This document shows positions 22,976 through 34,831 of a DNA stretch of 64,000 nucleotides, one piece after another. The DNA comes from Thinopyrum elongatum. Taxonomy: Eukaryota; Streptophyta; Magnoliopsida; Poales; Poaceae. Under the pieces are notes generated by a model. It was not told the DNA's origin and ran no database searches. It saw nothing but the letters and a program-made list of their open reading frames with translations. Numbering within the stretch: position 1 is the first letter of the stretch; every line of letters begins with the position of its first letter. The stretch covers positions 218,518,255-218,582,254 of the forward strand of contig CM022303.1 in the NCBI GenBank assembly GCA_011799875.1, read 5' to 3'. The translations under genes were made by a program, and so were the position numbers.

Positions 22976-24583
22976 ATGTCTCCGGGTGTACTGAATAGGA
23001 TTATGGACAGTGGATGCACTAGTCATATGACCGGAGACAAGTCGTTGTTTGTCGAACCCAACTTAACTACTTATCCTCTAAAGTATATCACTTTTGGCGA
23101 CAACAACAAAGGAAAGGTAGTTGGGCTAGGTAAAATTGCTATATCCAAGGATAAGTCTATTGATGATGTTCTACTTGTTCAATCCCTTGGATTCAATCTT
23201 ATGTCAGTTGGCAAGCTATGTGATTTAGGCATGCTCGTATTATTCTCTATATCCAAATGCATTGTCTTCATGGCCTCTGACCATTCCTTCGTCTTTGAGG
23301 GAATTAGAAAGGGTGATCTTTATATTGTGGATTTCTCTAAGGGTCCCTCAGTCCAAACTTGTTTGCTTGCAAAAGCAACCGAAAGATGGCTGTGGCACCG
23401 CAAACTTGGTCATGCAGGTATGAGAAACTTGCAGACTCTGGTGAAGAAAAATCATCTCTGTGGCATTCCTAATGTAAAATTCGACAAGAATCGTCTCTGT
23501 GCTGCTTGTGAAGCTGGTAAATTGGCTAAGAAGCATCATTCATCAAAGACAGTCATGACCACAACAAGACCACTGGAAATTCTTCATATGGATTTATTCG
23601 GTCCTCAGAATTATGCAAGCTTCGGTGGTAGTCATTATGGTCTAGTTATTGTTGATGATTTCTCTCGATACACTTGGGTCTTCTTCCTCAAAGACAATAC
23701 TTGTACTCAAGATATCTTCAAAAGCTTCGCTAAGAAGGCCCAGAATGAATATGATGTGTGAATTAAGCATGTCAGAAGTGACAATGGGACTGAGTTCAGA
23801 AATACTCATATTGCTGAATTTCTCGATGATCATGGTATCACTCATGAGTTCTTTGCTGCATACACTCCTCAACAAAATGGGGTTGTTGAATGAAAGAACA
23901 AAACTCTCATTGAAATGGCAAGAACAATGCTCTGTGAGTATAAAACTCCCATTCGCTTCTGGGCTGATGCCATTAACACTGCTTGTCATGTTATCAATCG
24001 TGTTTATTTTCACAAGTTCCTTAAGAAAACTTCATATGAACTTATCACTGGCAAGAAACCAAATGTTTCTTATCTTCGTGTTTTTGGTGCACCTTGTTAT
24101 ATTCTTCATATGAATCATTCTTAAAAGTTTTCACCTAAGGCACATGAAGGATTTCTTCTTGGTTATGGCTCAAACTCACATACTTATCGAGTCTATAACT
24201 CTCACCACATGAAAGTTATGGAAATGGTAAATGTGCGGTTTGATGAATCTAACGGCTCTCAAAAGGAGCACTTGCCAAATGTGATAGATGAACCGCTGAT
24301 ATCGGATGCTATTCAGCAAATGGCCATTGGGAGTGTCAAGCCTGTTGAAGGAAATGCACCCGAGTCATCTGATGATGATGCTCACATGACTCGAAGCAGA
24401 ACTCGTCAAGCCACCGCCGAAGCAAATGCTCCTCCGAATGGAAATGGCAATCAAAATACAAATGCCGATCAAAATGGCTATCCTGAAGGGAATGATGATA
24501 CAAATGCTGATGATAATGACCATCACGAAGAAAATGCTCATCCTCATGTGGCAAATCGAGTTGATCCCTCACTAATTCTCGAT
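22976..24583 (+). pseudogene. Copia pol, protease and integrase part
   Basis: The aspartic protease motif DSGCTSHMTG is at about 23006. The GAG pre-integrase zinc motif (WHRKLGH ... CAAC) is at about 23393-23510. The integrase has D in HMDLFGP (codon 23591), D in VRSDNGTEF (23780) and E in QQNGVVE (23888), the expected D-D-35-E spacing. Stops fall at 23759 (TGA), immediately after the catalytic E at 23891 (TGA), and at 24121 (TAA). A variable acidic linker rich in N and D follows (about 24340-24560), and the frame is then cut by the CACTA insertion at 24584. Confidence 0.85.
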
Positions 24584-24599
24584 CACTACTAGAAATCCA

Positions 24600-24930
24600 C
24601 ATTTTACCTAGAGCCATATACCCTAGGTGAAATAGGAAAAACCATAGGGAAAGACTTTACCTTGGGCTTGCCCTAGGTAAAGAACCCTAGGTATAGTATA
24701 GTCGGTAAAGACCTCTTCCCCTAGGGTGTATCCAACAAGCTATAGGGAAAGTTTCTTTACCTAGGGGCACAAGCCTTAGGGAAAGATTTCCATATGGATT
24801 CTGCATCCCACGTGGATGGGTTGTTTACCTACAGCCAAGCCCTAGGGAAAGATTGTGGGGCCCTTTCGCACCACATCACCATACTTCCCCTAGAGTTACA
24901 TACTGTAGGGGAACACCAGCCCCATACATG
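24600..24930. repeat. CACTA left subterminal repeats
   Basis: At least eight copies of (c)cctaggtaaag or cctagggaaag occur in both orientations. Matching motifs occur at 29890-30040 at the other end. Confidence 0.75.
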
Positions 24931-27900
24931 ACATAATTCAAATGTGTAATTTAAATTCATAATTCAAATAATTCAAAATGGAGTCATAATTATGAAATGA
25001 AAATAACATCAAATAATTCATATATATCAATCGTCACATGCATACAATAGGTGCCCAGACATCACCAGCCATCAAATGTTTGACAAAAAATAGGCTTGCT
25101 AGCTAGAGTTTGCTACATCTAACTGAGTAAGCATCTCATTTAGCATGTACATACTGATGTAGGTCAACTAGAGTTTTCTACATCACAAAACATGTACCAG
25201 CATGTTAATTAACTATACATGCACCAAAATGTTACACCATGCATTGTACATCCAAGAACATCAAGAACCCAACTGGCTGCTCAATAGTGATAGGCTTAGT
25301 GCACCAGTTCCAGACTGACTGAAAAAGAATCCCCCAAACATCCCTTCATCGTCTGCAACACGAACACTTAAGGCAACACCATGTTCCTGGAAAGTAAGAT
25401 TTGCAAATTTTCAAAGGCTGGAACATGACAATAAGAACTTATTACAGGAAAAAAAAATAGAAGCATAAGGAAAGGATCAAGGTGTCATAGGGTCACTCAT
25501 TTGTGATGCATTAGTTTGAAGCGTGTGAAACTATTCTAGGGTATGCGCATAAAGAACAAGAGCTTTTTGAAACTGTTCCAGGAAATAAAAAGGCTAAAGT
25601 TAATTCCTTCTCACACCTCTAGTAACCTAGAATCTAACTTAAGTTGTGAGATATTAATTTTACTCCACATAATCACAAAAGAAGTCATGATCTTTGTTTC
25701 CAAATAAAGTATGAATTACACTCAACTTTGTGTTGCAATGCAAATTAGTGTGTTACATCAAGTCACCAAAGTTCTAAATAGAATTTCCTATTTCCAATAA
25801 TGAGAACCCAGAAATGAAAAAATTGGTATAAATTTTGGCAGCATAACAACTGTAAATTGGACAATTGGACATACGAAAAGATATTATGATCCCTTCCACA
25901 TCTCACACAACCCCATTAATCAAATGATCCGGCACCACACAAGTTAGCATCATACATCAAAGAAGCATGCATATTGTCACAAGTATGTGAACATCAGAAC
26001 AAACAGACCATCACTAGTTGTATCATTTGAGATCAGTTTGAGAAATACATACGAGAAGAGATCTAGGATTTGTTTCTTGTTGAGCACACAAAGCTGATGG
26101 TTCTTCGCTATTTTCTAGAATCTGCAAAAGAAGAGTCAGGTTTTAGAAGTAATCCTTATCTTGCTTTAAATGTATTTATGTTTGTGTGTTTGCTTGAGAT
26201 GGATGATTACATACTTGGATAGTAGATCATTGTGGAGATCCAGGAGGAGAAAGTGAACGAGAAGGAGGTGGAACCGGCGGCGGAGGTATTTCTCCAATAG
26301 GCACTCCTTGGTTAGTTGCCAAAGTCTGCAAAACAAGAAAATTCACATGGTGGTTACTTTCAAATCTAGCAAATTGTAAATGCAAAAAACAAGTATTAGA
26401 AAAGGAAAGCATATTGCAGAACAAGAAACTACTTATACTAATTAATAATACATACGTCTTCCCAGCGGGTCGAATGATTGGACGGTCTTCATTATTTGGA
26501 ATAGCAGCAGGAAGATCTGAAACTCCTCTTATGTATCCATCATAAGTGCCATCAGCAGCAGTAGTGTTCCGAGCAGCAGGCACTGGTTTGATGGCTAGAG
26601 CAAGTCGAGATGCTTTTCTTCCAATTGTCATCCTGTAATGTGTGATTCTTGAAACAAAAAAGATAAAGATAGAAAAGAAGAGTTTATAATCAACAAGACA
26701 ATCATGATAAACATAATAATAACAAATAGATAAGTGTTTGTTGCCAAGTCTTCAACCACCTAAATAATTGATTTATAACACACACACACACACAAGATGG
26801 ATTAGTGAAGCTACTATTTTTGTCATTCATGTACTTGTAGTAGCTGTGAACAAATTCAACAGATAGACTACATGAAATATTTCCTATTCATTGTGTTTAG
26901 TGTCTACATTCTGGCCACAACTTACATGGTTGAATGGCTCATTCATGTGTTTGGGTGTGTTGGTTTTGAGCCAGAGCTGGCCTTGCCAAAATATTGGCGT
27001 GCCCATGAGTTTTGGCTGCTGTTTGGTTGGACACCAAATATTTGGCTTGCCCAACCCAGCCGGCGTTTGCCCATGCATTTCTCGCCAATACACAGGCAAG
27101 CCGAGGGCAACGAATTCGTCCGCCAAAATATTGGCTGCCCACCTGCTAGCTACCCTGTATTATGCTTGGGTGTTATGTGAGCTAGAAAATTAAGTAGCTA
27201 GCTCGTATACTTACGCTTCCATGGGTCGTATCGATCAAGCCGGGTAGTACATGTGTTCGTAGGCACCACATTTTCTCTTTTCGCAAAAGAAGGTACCATA
27301 TTTTCTCGACATGAATAAGGGGTGGAAAAGGTAAGAAATGAATGTATGTTCACATAGGTTGCATGCAATATAAGTCATGAATAAAAAAAGGTTTATAGGA
27401 GAGGAGAGATCAATATCTCAACCTTGCGTTCCAACCAGCAAAAGGACCCAAAAAAAGAACATTATCACCTAGAGCTTCTGCTCTTATATTTGCACACTTA
27501 TGCGTTTGCACATAGGACAGTAAAGCACACAAGTGATAACCTAAACCTAATCAAAGTCGAACAGTTTACAAACAAAAAATATACTCTAGTGTAAGAGTTT
27601 TACATTTTTCATTGGCATCACATCAAAATACCTGCAGTTTGCAGCCACCGATAGAAATAATTAAGACCTATGAGTTTGCAAAGAAGAAAACGATATAATT
27701 AGATATATAACCAAGCAAAGGAGATGGAGGTAGTGCAAGTTCCACATAAGACTGCTGGATCTGGCTACATGAATAGCATTGTGGATCTCTGGTAAGCACC
27801 ACAAAACTTAAATACGTCCATGGTTACACAAACATGCTTGCTAAAAGTAAGTATCAGAAAGATGTAAGAATATAATTACCTAATGAAAATATTTTGCTTT

Positions 27901-29270
27901 TTCACCGTGATTATATGATGCCTACGACATACGAATCGGTTTCTGCATTCTCGTGTTATTTAGTCGAAGTTCAAGACAATATCCCAGACAAAGACAGTCA
28001 CGATGAGCCATCAGACCACACAGTACTCTTGATTCTGAATCACTATTAGAGTTGTGGAATCGCTCAAATAGATGTTCTCATAAGGGCTCTTTAAGAATCT
28101 GCAGAAGAGAGGTAGTTTATTATTTACTTTTATAATCTTTTTTGGAACATGTATCTCCTTTCTAAGAATGAAAGTACATTATCATCCCACGGTACCTTTT
28201 TTTCAGTTATTCATGTATTTGGATTCTAATAGCTAGACTGTCAACCTGTACCTTAAATGGTATGATCTCGTATTTCCTTACTTTGATCTCACCCTGTTCC
28301 TCGTGGTCAGTGTATATTTTTCTTTTTTATAGCATTTGGCTATATGATATAATCTGAAGTTGCTAACAGAAAGACTAATCGTTCTTTCCCATGGACTGGA
28401 GTATGCACAAATATTTCTCGCTTCAACCAGCTAGGATCGCCATATTGGTTAGTACAAATGGTATATATTTTCAACAGAACAATCATTTGTGATGGATAGT
28501 AAGTAAAAAGACTGGAGACAGTTTGATGGTTTGAACCGGTGACTGAAAGGGCGTAAAAAGGCGAGTGCGAAGCCGTTGGAAGCCAAGCAAGCACACATCT
28601 TGGCCGCTGATGCTCACACTTAGCTTCACCACTCGTAAGGCTCAAGCACATCCCTGTTTGACTTATGCCTTCCCATCCTATTGGGTGCTCCTCATCTCAT
28701 CTGCACCTTCCCTTCGCCCAGCACAAAGAAGCGATGGAAGTAGGAAGTGGCGTGGAGGCTCCGAGGCGGCTGGAGAAGGCAGGAGAGGATATGTGGCATG
28801 TTAACTGGTTACAAACCAAACTTAGAACCAACCATTTTGCCAAAAAAATTGGTAGGTGCTACGGCTACAATCCAAACAACACTACCACATCAAAATTTTG
28901 GTCTTGCCCTTGCTTTGGCTATGCCAAAATTTTGGCAGGGAAAATTGGAGCACAAACCAAACAGCCCCTTCATGCATCTTCATATCAATTGGTTCTTCTA
29001 TTTCCTTTTAAAGCTAGAAATTTCTTTTATTCCTTTGACCTTCCATGCACCTTTTATAACCAAGATATTTAAACTGACAATCCCAACTACTACAGAAGAT
29101 ACTGAACAACGTCTAGGTGTACTGAATAGTGCACCACCTGCTGCTTGCTTTGGATGCTATATAAGACCAAATCAAAATTTTAGAATTTTGCAAGACATAC
29201 AATTACAACTATGTAAACCAACAATAAAAAACTATCTAAACCAGAGAGTGAGAGAGATAGAGAGAGAACC
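24931..29270. other. CACTA internal region; no transposase recognised
   Basis: Mostly AT-rich. Two exon-like pieces on the minus strand (26631-26456, starting MTIGRKASRLALAIKPV, and 26325-26227, ending in a proline-rich tail) have good splice borders, but their phases do not join, so no gene is called. A (CA)n microsatellite lies at about 26779-26794. Segments at about 26940-27150 and 28815-28975 share tgccaaaatWttgg palindromes and a ctgtttggtt edge in opposite orientation, suggesting small nested hairpin elements. Confidence 0.4.
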
Positions 29271-29720
29271 TTTTGGATGGGAGCAGTGGCGTACAACAGC
29301 AGGCAGATCCGGTCGTCGTCCAATCAGCGGGGGCGGCACCGTCTACCACAGTCAAGGGCGGCGCAGTCAGCACGAGTTGAGGGCGGCGCAGATGGAGTCG
29401 CCGCTAGTGGCACGATGCTGTCACCCAGCCGGCGTGGCCAGGGCCACCACACCCGTCGCGACCATGGTGTGACTAGGTCACCAATGCAGTAGAGAAGGGG
29501 AAATAGAAGTGGAGCCGCGGAACGGGGTGGGCAGGGAAGCGGTCGAGCGGGGCTGGCCTTGGAGCGGCCGAGTGGGGCGGGCCGCGGAGCGGCGAAGCTG
29601 GGCGATCCATTCCAGGGCGAGGCGCGGAAGGTCAGGACGGGGAGAAGAGATCTGAGAGAGGGGAAACTTTTCGTCTGGCGGCGGCACCGCTTGGGACAGG
29701 GGCGAGGCACGAAGGAGACA
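29270..29720. other. GC-rich patch near the CACTA right end
   Basis: A CpG-rich stretch of about 450 bp with overlapping low-complexity frames on both strands. It could be a promoter and first-exon region acquired from a gene, but no domain is visible. Confidence 0.35.
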
Positions 29721-30045
29721 CATATGATTTTTTTTCCTCTATGCGCCCTTTCTCCCTTCCTTTTCTCACTGGGCTATGGGCCCAACCTTTGCGAAATGAA
29801 AAAAATGGCGCGAGCGTAGTGCGGGAGGCTAATCTACATGGGCACCGGGGCATCTCTTCATGCTTTTTGGGCTTTGATGTTTGTACGTGGCACCACCCTA
29901 GGGAAAGCTTAAGTTTCCAAAAAAAATTGCTAGATATTCATCTTTCCCTAGAGGGCACTATTCATAGCTTTCCTATCCCTTGAGTTGGCTGATGAGCTCT
30001 AGGTAAAGACCTTGGCTCTAGGTAAAATGTAGATTTCTAGTAGTG

Positions 30046-31603
30046 GATGAACTTGAGAATCCAGGTTATCGACCCACAACTCGTTCGCGTACTCGTTTGG
30101 CTAACTATTGTGGCAGTTTCTCCTTTGTTTCATTGGCAGAACCTACCAAATATGAAGAAGCCATGAATGATCCGGATTGGATGAATGCCATGCAAGAGGA
30201 GTTGGTGCAATTCGAATTAAATGATGTATGGGAACTGGTTGACAAACCGAATCCCAAGAAGCACAATATCATCGGCATAAAATGGATCTTCTACAACAAG
30301 CAAGATGAAAATGTTATTGTGGTAAGAAACAAAGCTCAACTCGTTGCTCAAGGGTACACACAGGTAGAAGGCATTGATTTTGGTGAAACATATGCTCCTG
30401 TTGCACGCCTTGAGGCAATCCGCATTCTTCTCTCTTATGCAAATTACAATGATATCCTGCTGTATCAAATGGATGTGAAAAGTGCTTTCCTCAATGATAC
30501 CACCTGGCTTTGAACACCCTGAGTTTTCTAACAAAGTTTTCAGGTTGAAGAAAGCTTTATATGGGCTGAAGCAAGCCCCTCGAGCTTGGTATGACACCTT
30601 GAAGAAGTTTTTGCTCGACAAAGGGTTCAAACCAGGATCCACAGGTCCCACACTTTTTACTCGTGCAGTTGACAATGATTTATTTGTTTGTCAAATCTAT
30701 GTGGATGATATTATCTTTGGCTGTACTAACAATACATGCAGCTTAGAATTCGGGAAAATGATGTCCGATAAATATCAAATGTCAATGATGGGTGAACTCA
30801 AATTCTTTCTCGGACTGCAAATACGTCAACAAGCGAATGGTATCTTCATTTCTCAGGAGAAATATCTGAAGGAGTGCCTGAAGAAGTTCAAAATGCAAGA
30901 TTCCAAAATGAAGGGCTATAAAACTCCCATGCCCAGAAAGGGTAAGCTAGATGCAGATGTGTATGGTAAGGACTACGATCAGAAAGCCTATCGTTCGATG
31001 ATTGGATCTCTTCTTTGCCTATGTGCATCTAGACCTGATATTATGTTGAGTGTTTGCATGTGTGCCCGCTATCAAGCTGCACCGAAAGAATCGCATCACC
31101 AAGCGGTCAAGCGCATTCTGAGATATTTGGCTCACACCCCCACCTTAGGTTTATGGTATCCTAAGGGAGCACAGTTTGATCTTGTTGGGTATTCAGACTC
31201 AGATTGGGCTAGTGACTTGGTTGATAGGAAATCTACTTCGGGGACATGTCATTTCCTTGGTAGATCTTTGGTTTGTTGGTCTTCAAGAAAGCAGAATTGT
31301 GTTTCTCTGTCTATGGCTGAGGCCGAATATATTGCAGCTGGCTCTTGTTGCACTCAATTATTGTGGATGAAGCTGACACTGAAGAAATATGGCATCAAGG
31401 TCAAGCATATACCACTTTATTGTGATAATGAGAGTGCCATCAAAATTGCACACAATCCTGTGCTGCATTCTCGTACGAAGCACATTGCCATCAGACATCA
31501 CTTTATTCACGATCATGTGGCTCGAGAGGATATTGTTATCAATCACGTCAAGACCGAAGACAATCTCGCTGATATTTTCACCAAGCCTCTCGACGAGAAA
31601 TGA
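30046..31603 (+). pseudogene. Copia pol, reverse transcriptase and RNase H part
   Basis: It resumes right after the CACTA target-site duplication ([16 protein letters not shown]). The RT begins with [15 protein letters not shown] and [13 protein letters not shown], and has [14 protein letters not shown] and [11 protein letters not shown] small deletion of about ten codons with a frameshift near 30495-30513 removes the segment before PPGFEHPEF. The frame then continues with LKKALYGLKQAPRAWYDTL, the catalytic YVDD (30708-30719) and the RNase H region (SDSDWASDLVDRKSTSG; SMAEAEYIAAG; DNESAIKIAHNPVLHSRTKH), ending at 31603. The deletion would inactivate it. Confidence 0.9.
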
Positions 31604-32282
31604 TTCTGTGCGCTATGGTGTGAGCTAAATATCCTAGACCTCGCAAACATGTAGTGTGCTAGACTCGGCACCCGCGCTAACACTTCCACATCTTTGAAAG
31701 AAATGGGTGCATAACACTCAAAGGGTCTGAAACTTTCGACAAAGTGAAAGTTTCTTTCTAAGAGTGAATACATTAATGAAGAACTAGACTAACTGGGTGC
31801 CACGATAATTGTGTGACGCTCGGGGTCAAACAGTTCTTATACGGTGGGTTACGCCACCATAATTTTCCTTCGATGAGTTTCCTTCGATTCGATGGATTTG
31901 ATTTTTGTCTGAATGCATTTCTCTCATAGCTATTTGCTCGCTTTCGTGTGTTTTCTGCTGAGTGAAATGGCTAGGACCCTGTTTTTCCCCCTGATCTATC
32001 TCTTCCAGTCTATGCTGTTCCGTTGCAAATGCTCAATTTTATCTGGAATGAAACTTATTTGGAGTCCATGAACACGATATCGTTTCGGACCGAATTTTAA
32101 TCTGTTTTGGCGAAAGCCATCCAAAGTTTGGGCTTTCCCGCCCAAGTCAAGACCATGTTCTGTGACGGATTCCATGTGCAATACATCAACTGCCAGTCCA
32201 TCCTATCCGTTGAATGGCAATCGTCCCTTACTAGAGATCGTTCGATCAGATCCTCTCTGTGTGGTTATTTTCCTCGCCCTTT
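31604..32282 (+). other. Spacer between pol and the 3' ORF promoter region
   Basis: This sequence follows pol and has no domain or gene. It lies in the position of the inter-ORF region of SIRE-type elements. Confidence 0.5.
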
Positions 32283-32290
32283 TATATAAA
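32283..32290 (+). promoter_or_regulatory. Candidate internal promoter TATA box
   Basis: TATATAAA is followed by ccgcgtcgcacccc and a C/T- and CpG-rich leader (32300-32500) like a plant 5' UTR. It precedes the start of the extra 3' ORF by about 590 bp, suggesting that this ORF may have its own transcript. Confidence 0.45.
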
Positions 32291-32497
32291 CCGCGTCGCA
32301 CCCCTCGTCCTCCTTACCTTATTTATTCTCGCTCCCTCTCTCCACCGAAACCCTCACCGCTCTGCTCCTCCTTGAGCTCGACGCCAACGACCCCTTCGCC
32401 GCTTAGCTGCTGGCAAGAGGTCACCGGGGTCATCCACGCCGCCGCGGAATATCTTCTTCCTCGCGCCGCCGTAGTCGTTGCACATCACCAAGCTAGG

Positions 32498-32871
32498 GTA
32501 CGTGTAGTTCGTACTCGAACGTCTTTCCATCCGATTTGAGTTCATCCGCGGTTAATTTTCACCGATTTTACTGCTTATCTTAGATCTAGGTTTTTACTTC
32601 TCTAGTGCAGATGTGGTTTGTAGTTTTTCCTCGCATCCGAATCTGTCAGATCTAGGGTGTGTGATTATGCTTCACTCGAATGAAATGCCTAGCTTGTTGT
32701 CTAGTACTTTTCTTCAGACTAACTAGCTCGATCCATATATTTCATTCTATCAAAACATCTCTCAAAATCTGTCTCTGATTCTTCCTCAAAATGTTTTGTT
32801 CGCGAAAATCTTTCGCTGTGAGCATTTGTGACCCTGTCCCCATTTTTCCTCGTACCTATTCTCTTTCACAG
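32498..32871 (+). other. Candidate 5'-UTR intron of the 3' ORF
   Basis: The donor context agctagg/gtacgtg and the acceptor cttttc-type tract ctctttcacag at 32861-32871 bound 374 bp of T-rich sequence containing gatctagg motifs, as in leader introns of plant genes. The ATG at 32876 lies 5 nt after the acceptor. The intron is inferred from the borders alone. Confidence 0.4.
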
Positions 32872-32875
32872 GTCA

Positions 32876-33255
32876 ATGCAGTCTGTTGAAGATTCTACTA
32901 AGATTCACAGTATGGCTGATGATGAAGAGGCCTTCGTGGGAATAGCTGACGAGTCCAAAGCGCCAAAGGGCCCAATGGTAGGCCCATCAACAAGCCAAAG
33001 AAAACGAGCTGAACAAAATACAAATGAGCAAGAAGCAGATGCACCGAAGAAGAGGAGAGGTGGCAGGCAACCAATCAAAACACAGCTGAGCTTGTTAGTC
33101 ATGATGAATATAACACCGTTCTAGGAGAAGATTCAAAATCAGAGAAAAGGACATGTGCAAAAGATTCGGCGCCACTGGGTAAAGAAATGGTTTAACTACA
33201 AGATGGTTCACCCTTAGTACGCCAAGAACTTTGCCTTTCATCCCCCATGGGGTGA
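32876..33255 (+). pseudogene. Start of the Copia 3' extra ORF (right copy)
   Basis: It begins MQSVEDSTKIHSMADDEEAF and continues with a basic KKRRGGRQPIKTQ patch resembling a nuclear localisation signal. A stop at 33122-33124 is bypassed in another frame, which reads on as VQKIRRHWVKKWFNYKMVHP and AKNFAFHPPWGD up to the Gypsy insertion at 33256. The ggtga target site duplicated there continues the frame at 40778, so 32876-33255 and 40778-42701 belong to one ORF. Confidence 0.6.
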
Positions 33256-34816
33256 TGCTACTTCTTGAGCTTGCGTTGGTTTTTTCCCTTGAAGAGGAAA
33301 GGGTGATGCAGCACAGTAGAGGTAAGTATTTCCCTCAGTTAAGAACCAAGGTATCAATCCAGTAGGAGAAGAACGCATAAATCACCAACACCTACACAAA
33401 CAATCAAACACTTGCACCCAACGCGATAAAGGGGTTGTCAATCCCTTCACGGTCAATTGCAAAAGTGAGATCTGATAGAGATAGATAAACAAAAGATAAA
33501 TAATTTTTGGGTTTTTTGGTATATAGATCTGAAAATAAAAGATTGCAAAATAGTAGATCGGAAAGTAATATAATGGAAAATAGACCCGGGGGCCATAGGT
33601 TTCACTACAGGCTTCTCTCATGAAGGCTAATAATACGGTGGGTGAACAAATTACTGTCGAGCAATTGATAGAAAAGCGCAAAGTTATGACGATATCCAAG
33701 GCAATGATTATGCATATAGGCATCACGTCCATGTCAAGTAGACCGACTCCTGCCTGCATCTACTACTATTACTCCACACATCGACCGCTATCCAGCATGC
33801 CTCTAGAGTATTAAGTTCATAAAGAACGGAGTAATGCCTTAAGTAAGATGACATGATGTAGAGGAATTAACTCAAGCAATATGATGAAAACCCCATCTTT
33901 TTATCCTCGATGGCAACAATGCAATACGTGTCTCGCTACCCCTACTTTGTCACTGGGTGAAATCATGCAAGATTGAACCCAAAGCTAAGCACCTCTCCCA
34001 TTGCAAGAAAAACCAATCTAGTTGGCCAAACCAAACCAATAATTCGAAGAGAAATACAAAGATATTAAATCACGCATAAAAGAATTCAGAGAAGATTCAA
34101 ATAATATTCATAGATAAGCTGATCATAAATCCACAATTCATCGGATCTCGACAAACACACTGCAAAATAAGATTACATCGGATAGATCTCCAAGAACATC
34201 AAGGAGATTGTTGTATTGAGAATCAAAGAGAGAGAAGAAGCCATCTAGCTACTAGCTATGGACCCGTAGGTCTGAGGTAAACTACTCACGCATCATCGGA
34301 AGGGCAATTGAGTCGATGTAGAAGCCATCCATGATCGATTCCCCCTCCGGCGGGATGTCGGGAAAGGCCCCAAGATGGGATCTCATGGGAACAGAAGGTT
34401 GCAGCGGTGGAAAAGTGTTTTTGTGGATGCCTCTGGTGGTTCTGGAATATTTGTGAATATATAGGAGGAAGAGCTAGGTCAGGGGAGTCCCGAGGGGCCC
34501 ACAAGGTAGGGGGCGCCCCCCCTAGGGCGTGCCCTCCACCCTCGTCGCCGCCTCATGGCTCTTCTGACTTGGACTCCAAGTCCCCTAGGTGTCTTCTGGT
34601 CCAAGAAAAATCATCGTGAAGTTTTATTCCGTTTGGTATTCCTTTTCTGCGAGGCTCAAAAACAAGGAAAAAACAGAAACTGGCACTGGGCTCTAGGTTA
34701 ATAGGTTAGTCCCAAAAATAATATAAAATAGCATATTAATGCATATAAAACATCCAAAACAGATAATATAATAGCATGGAACAATCAAAAATTATAGATA
34801 CGTTGGAGATGTATCA
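33256..34816 (-). repeat. 3' LTR of Gypsy element 1 (1561 bp)
   Basis: Read on the minus strand it starts tgatacatctccaacgtatc and ends with tagca. In the first ~330 bp (plus strand) I count about nine differences from the other LTR, so the insertion is fairly old but clearly younger than the Copia LTR pair. Confidence 0.92.
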
Positions 34817-34831
34817 AGCATCCCCAAGCTT
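34817..34831 (-). promoter_or_regulatory. PPT of Gypsy element 1
   Basis: On the minus strand aagcttggggatgct abuts the 3' LTR. Similar aagcttgggg-type motifs recur inside the element (about 36871-36884, 36928-36942 and 38166-38183). Confidence 0.6.

Larger units (their letters stand above)
24584..30045. mobile_element. CACTA transposon, 5462 bp, inserted in Copia pol
   Basis: The terminal inverted repeats start cactactagaaatccacat on the left and cactactagaaatctacat on the reverse strand of the right end. They match over about 32 bp with one mismatch. The 3-bp target-site duplication gat is at 24581-24583 and 30046-30048. The pol frame is restored exactly if the element and one gat are removed. 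Both subterminal regions hold repeats of ccctaggtaaag / cctagggaaag. No TNP2-like transposase is recognisable, so it looks non-autonomous. Confidence 0.93.

Noticed and set aside
26227..26631. Possible two-exon gene in the CACTA element
   Set aside because: Splice borders look good but the phases of 176 and 99 nt do not join in the frame that gives a sensible C-terminus.
28565..29472. Open frames of 79-241 codons near the CACTA right end
   Set aside because: They cross hairpin-like and GC-rich segments with no domain and no consistent start.
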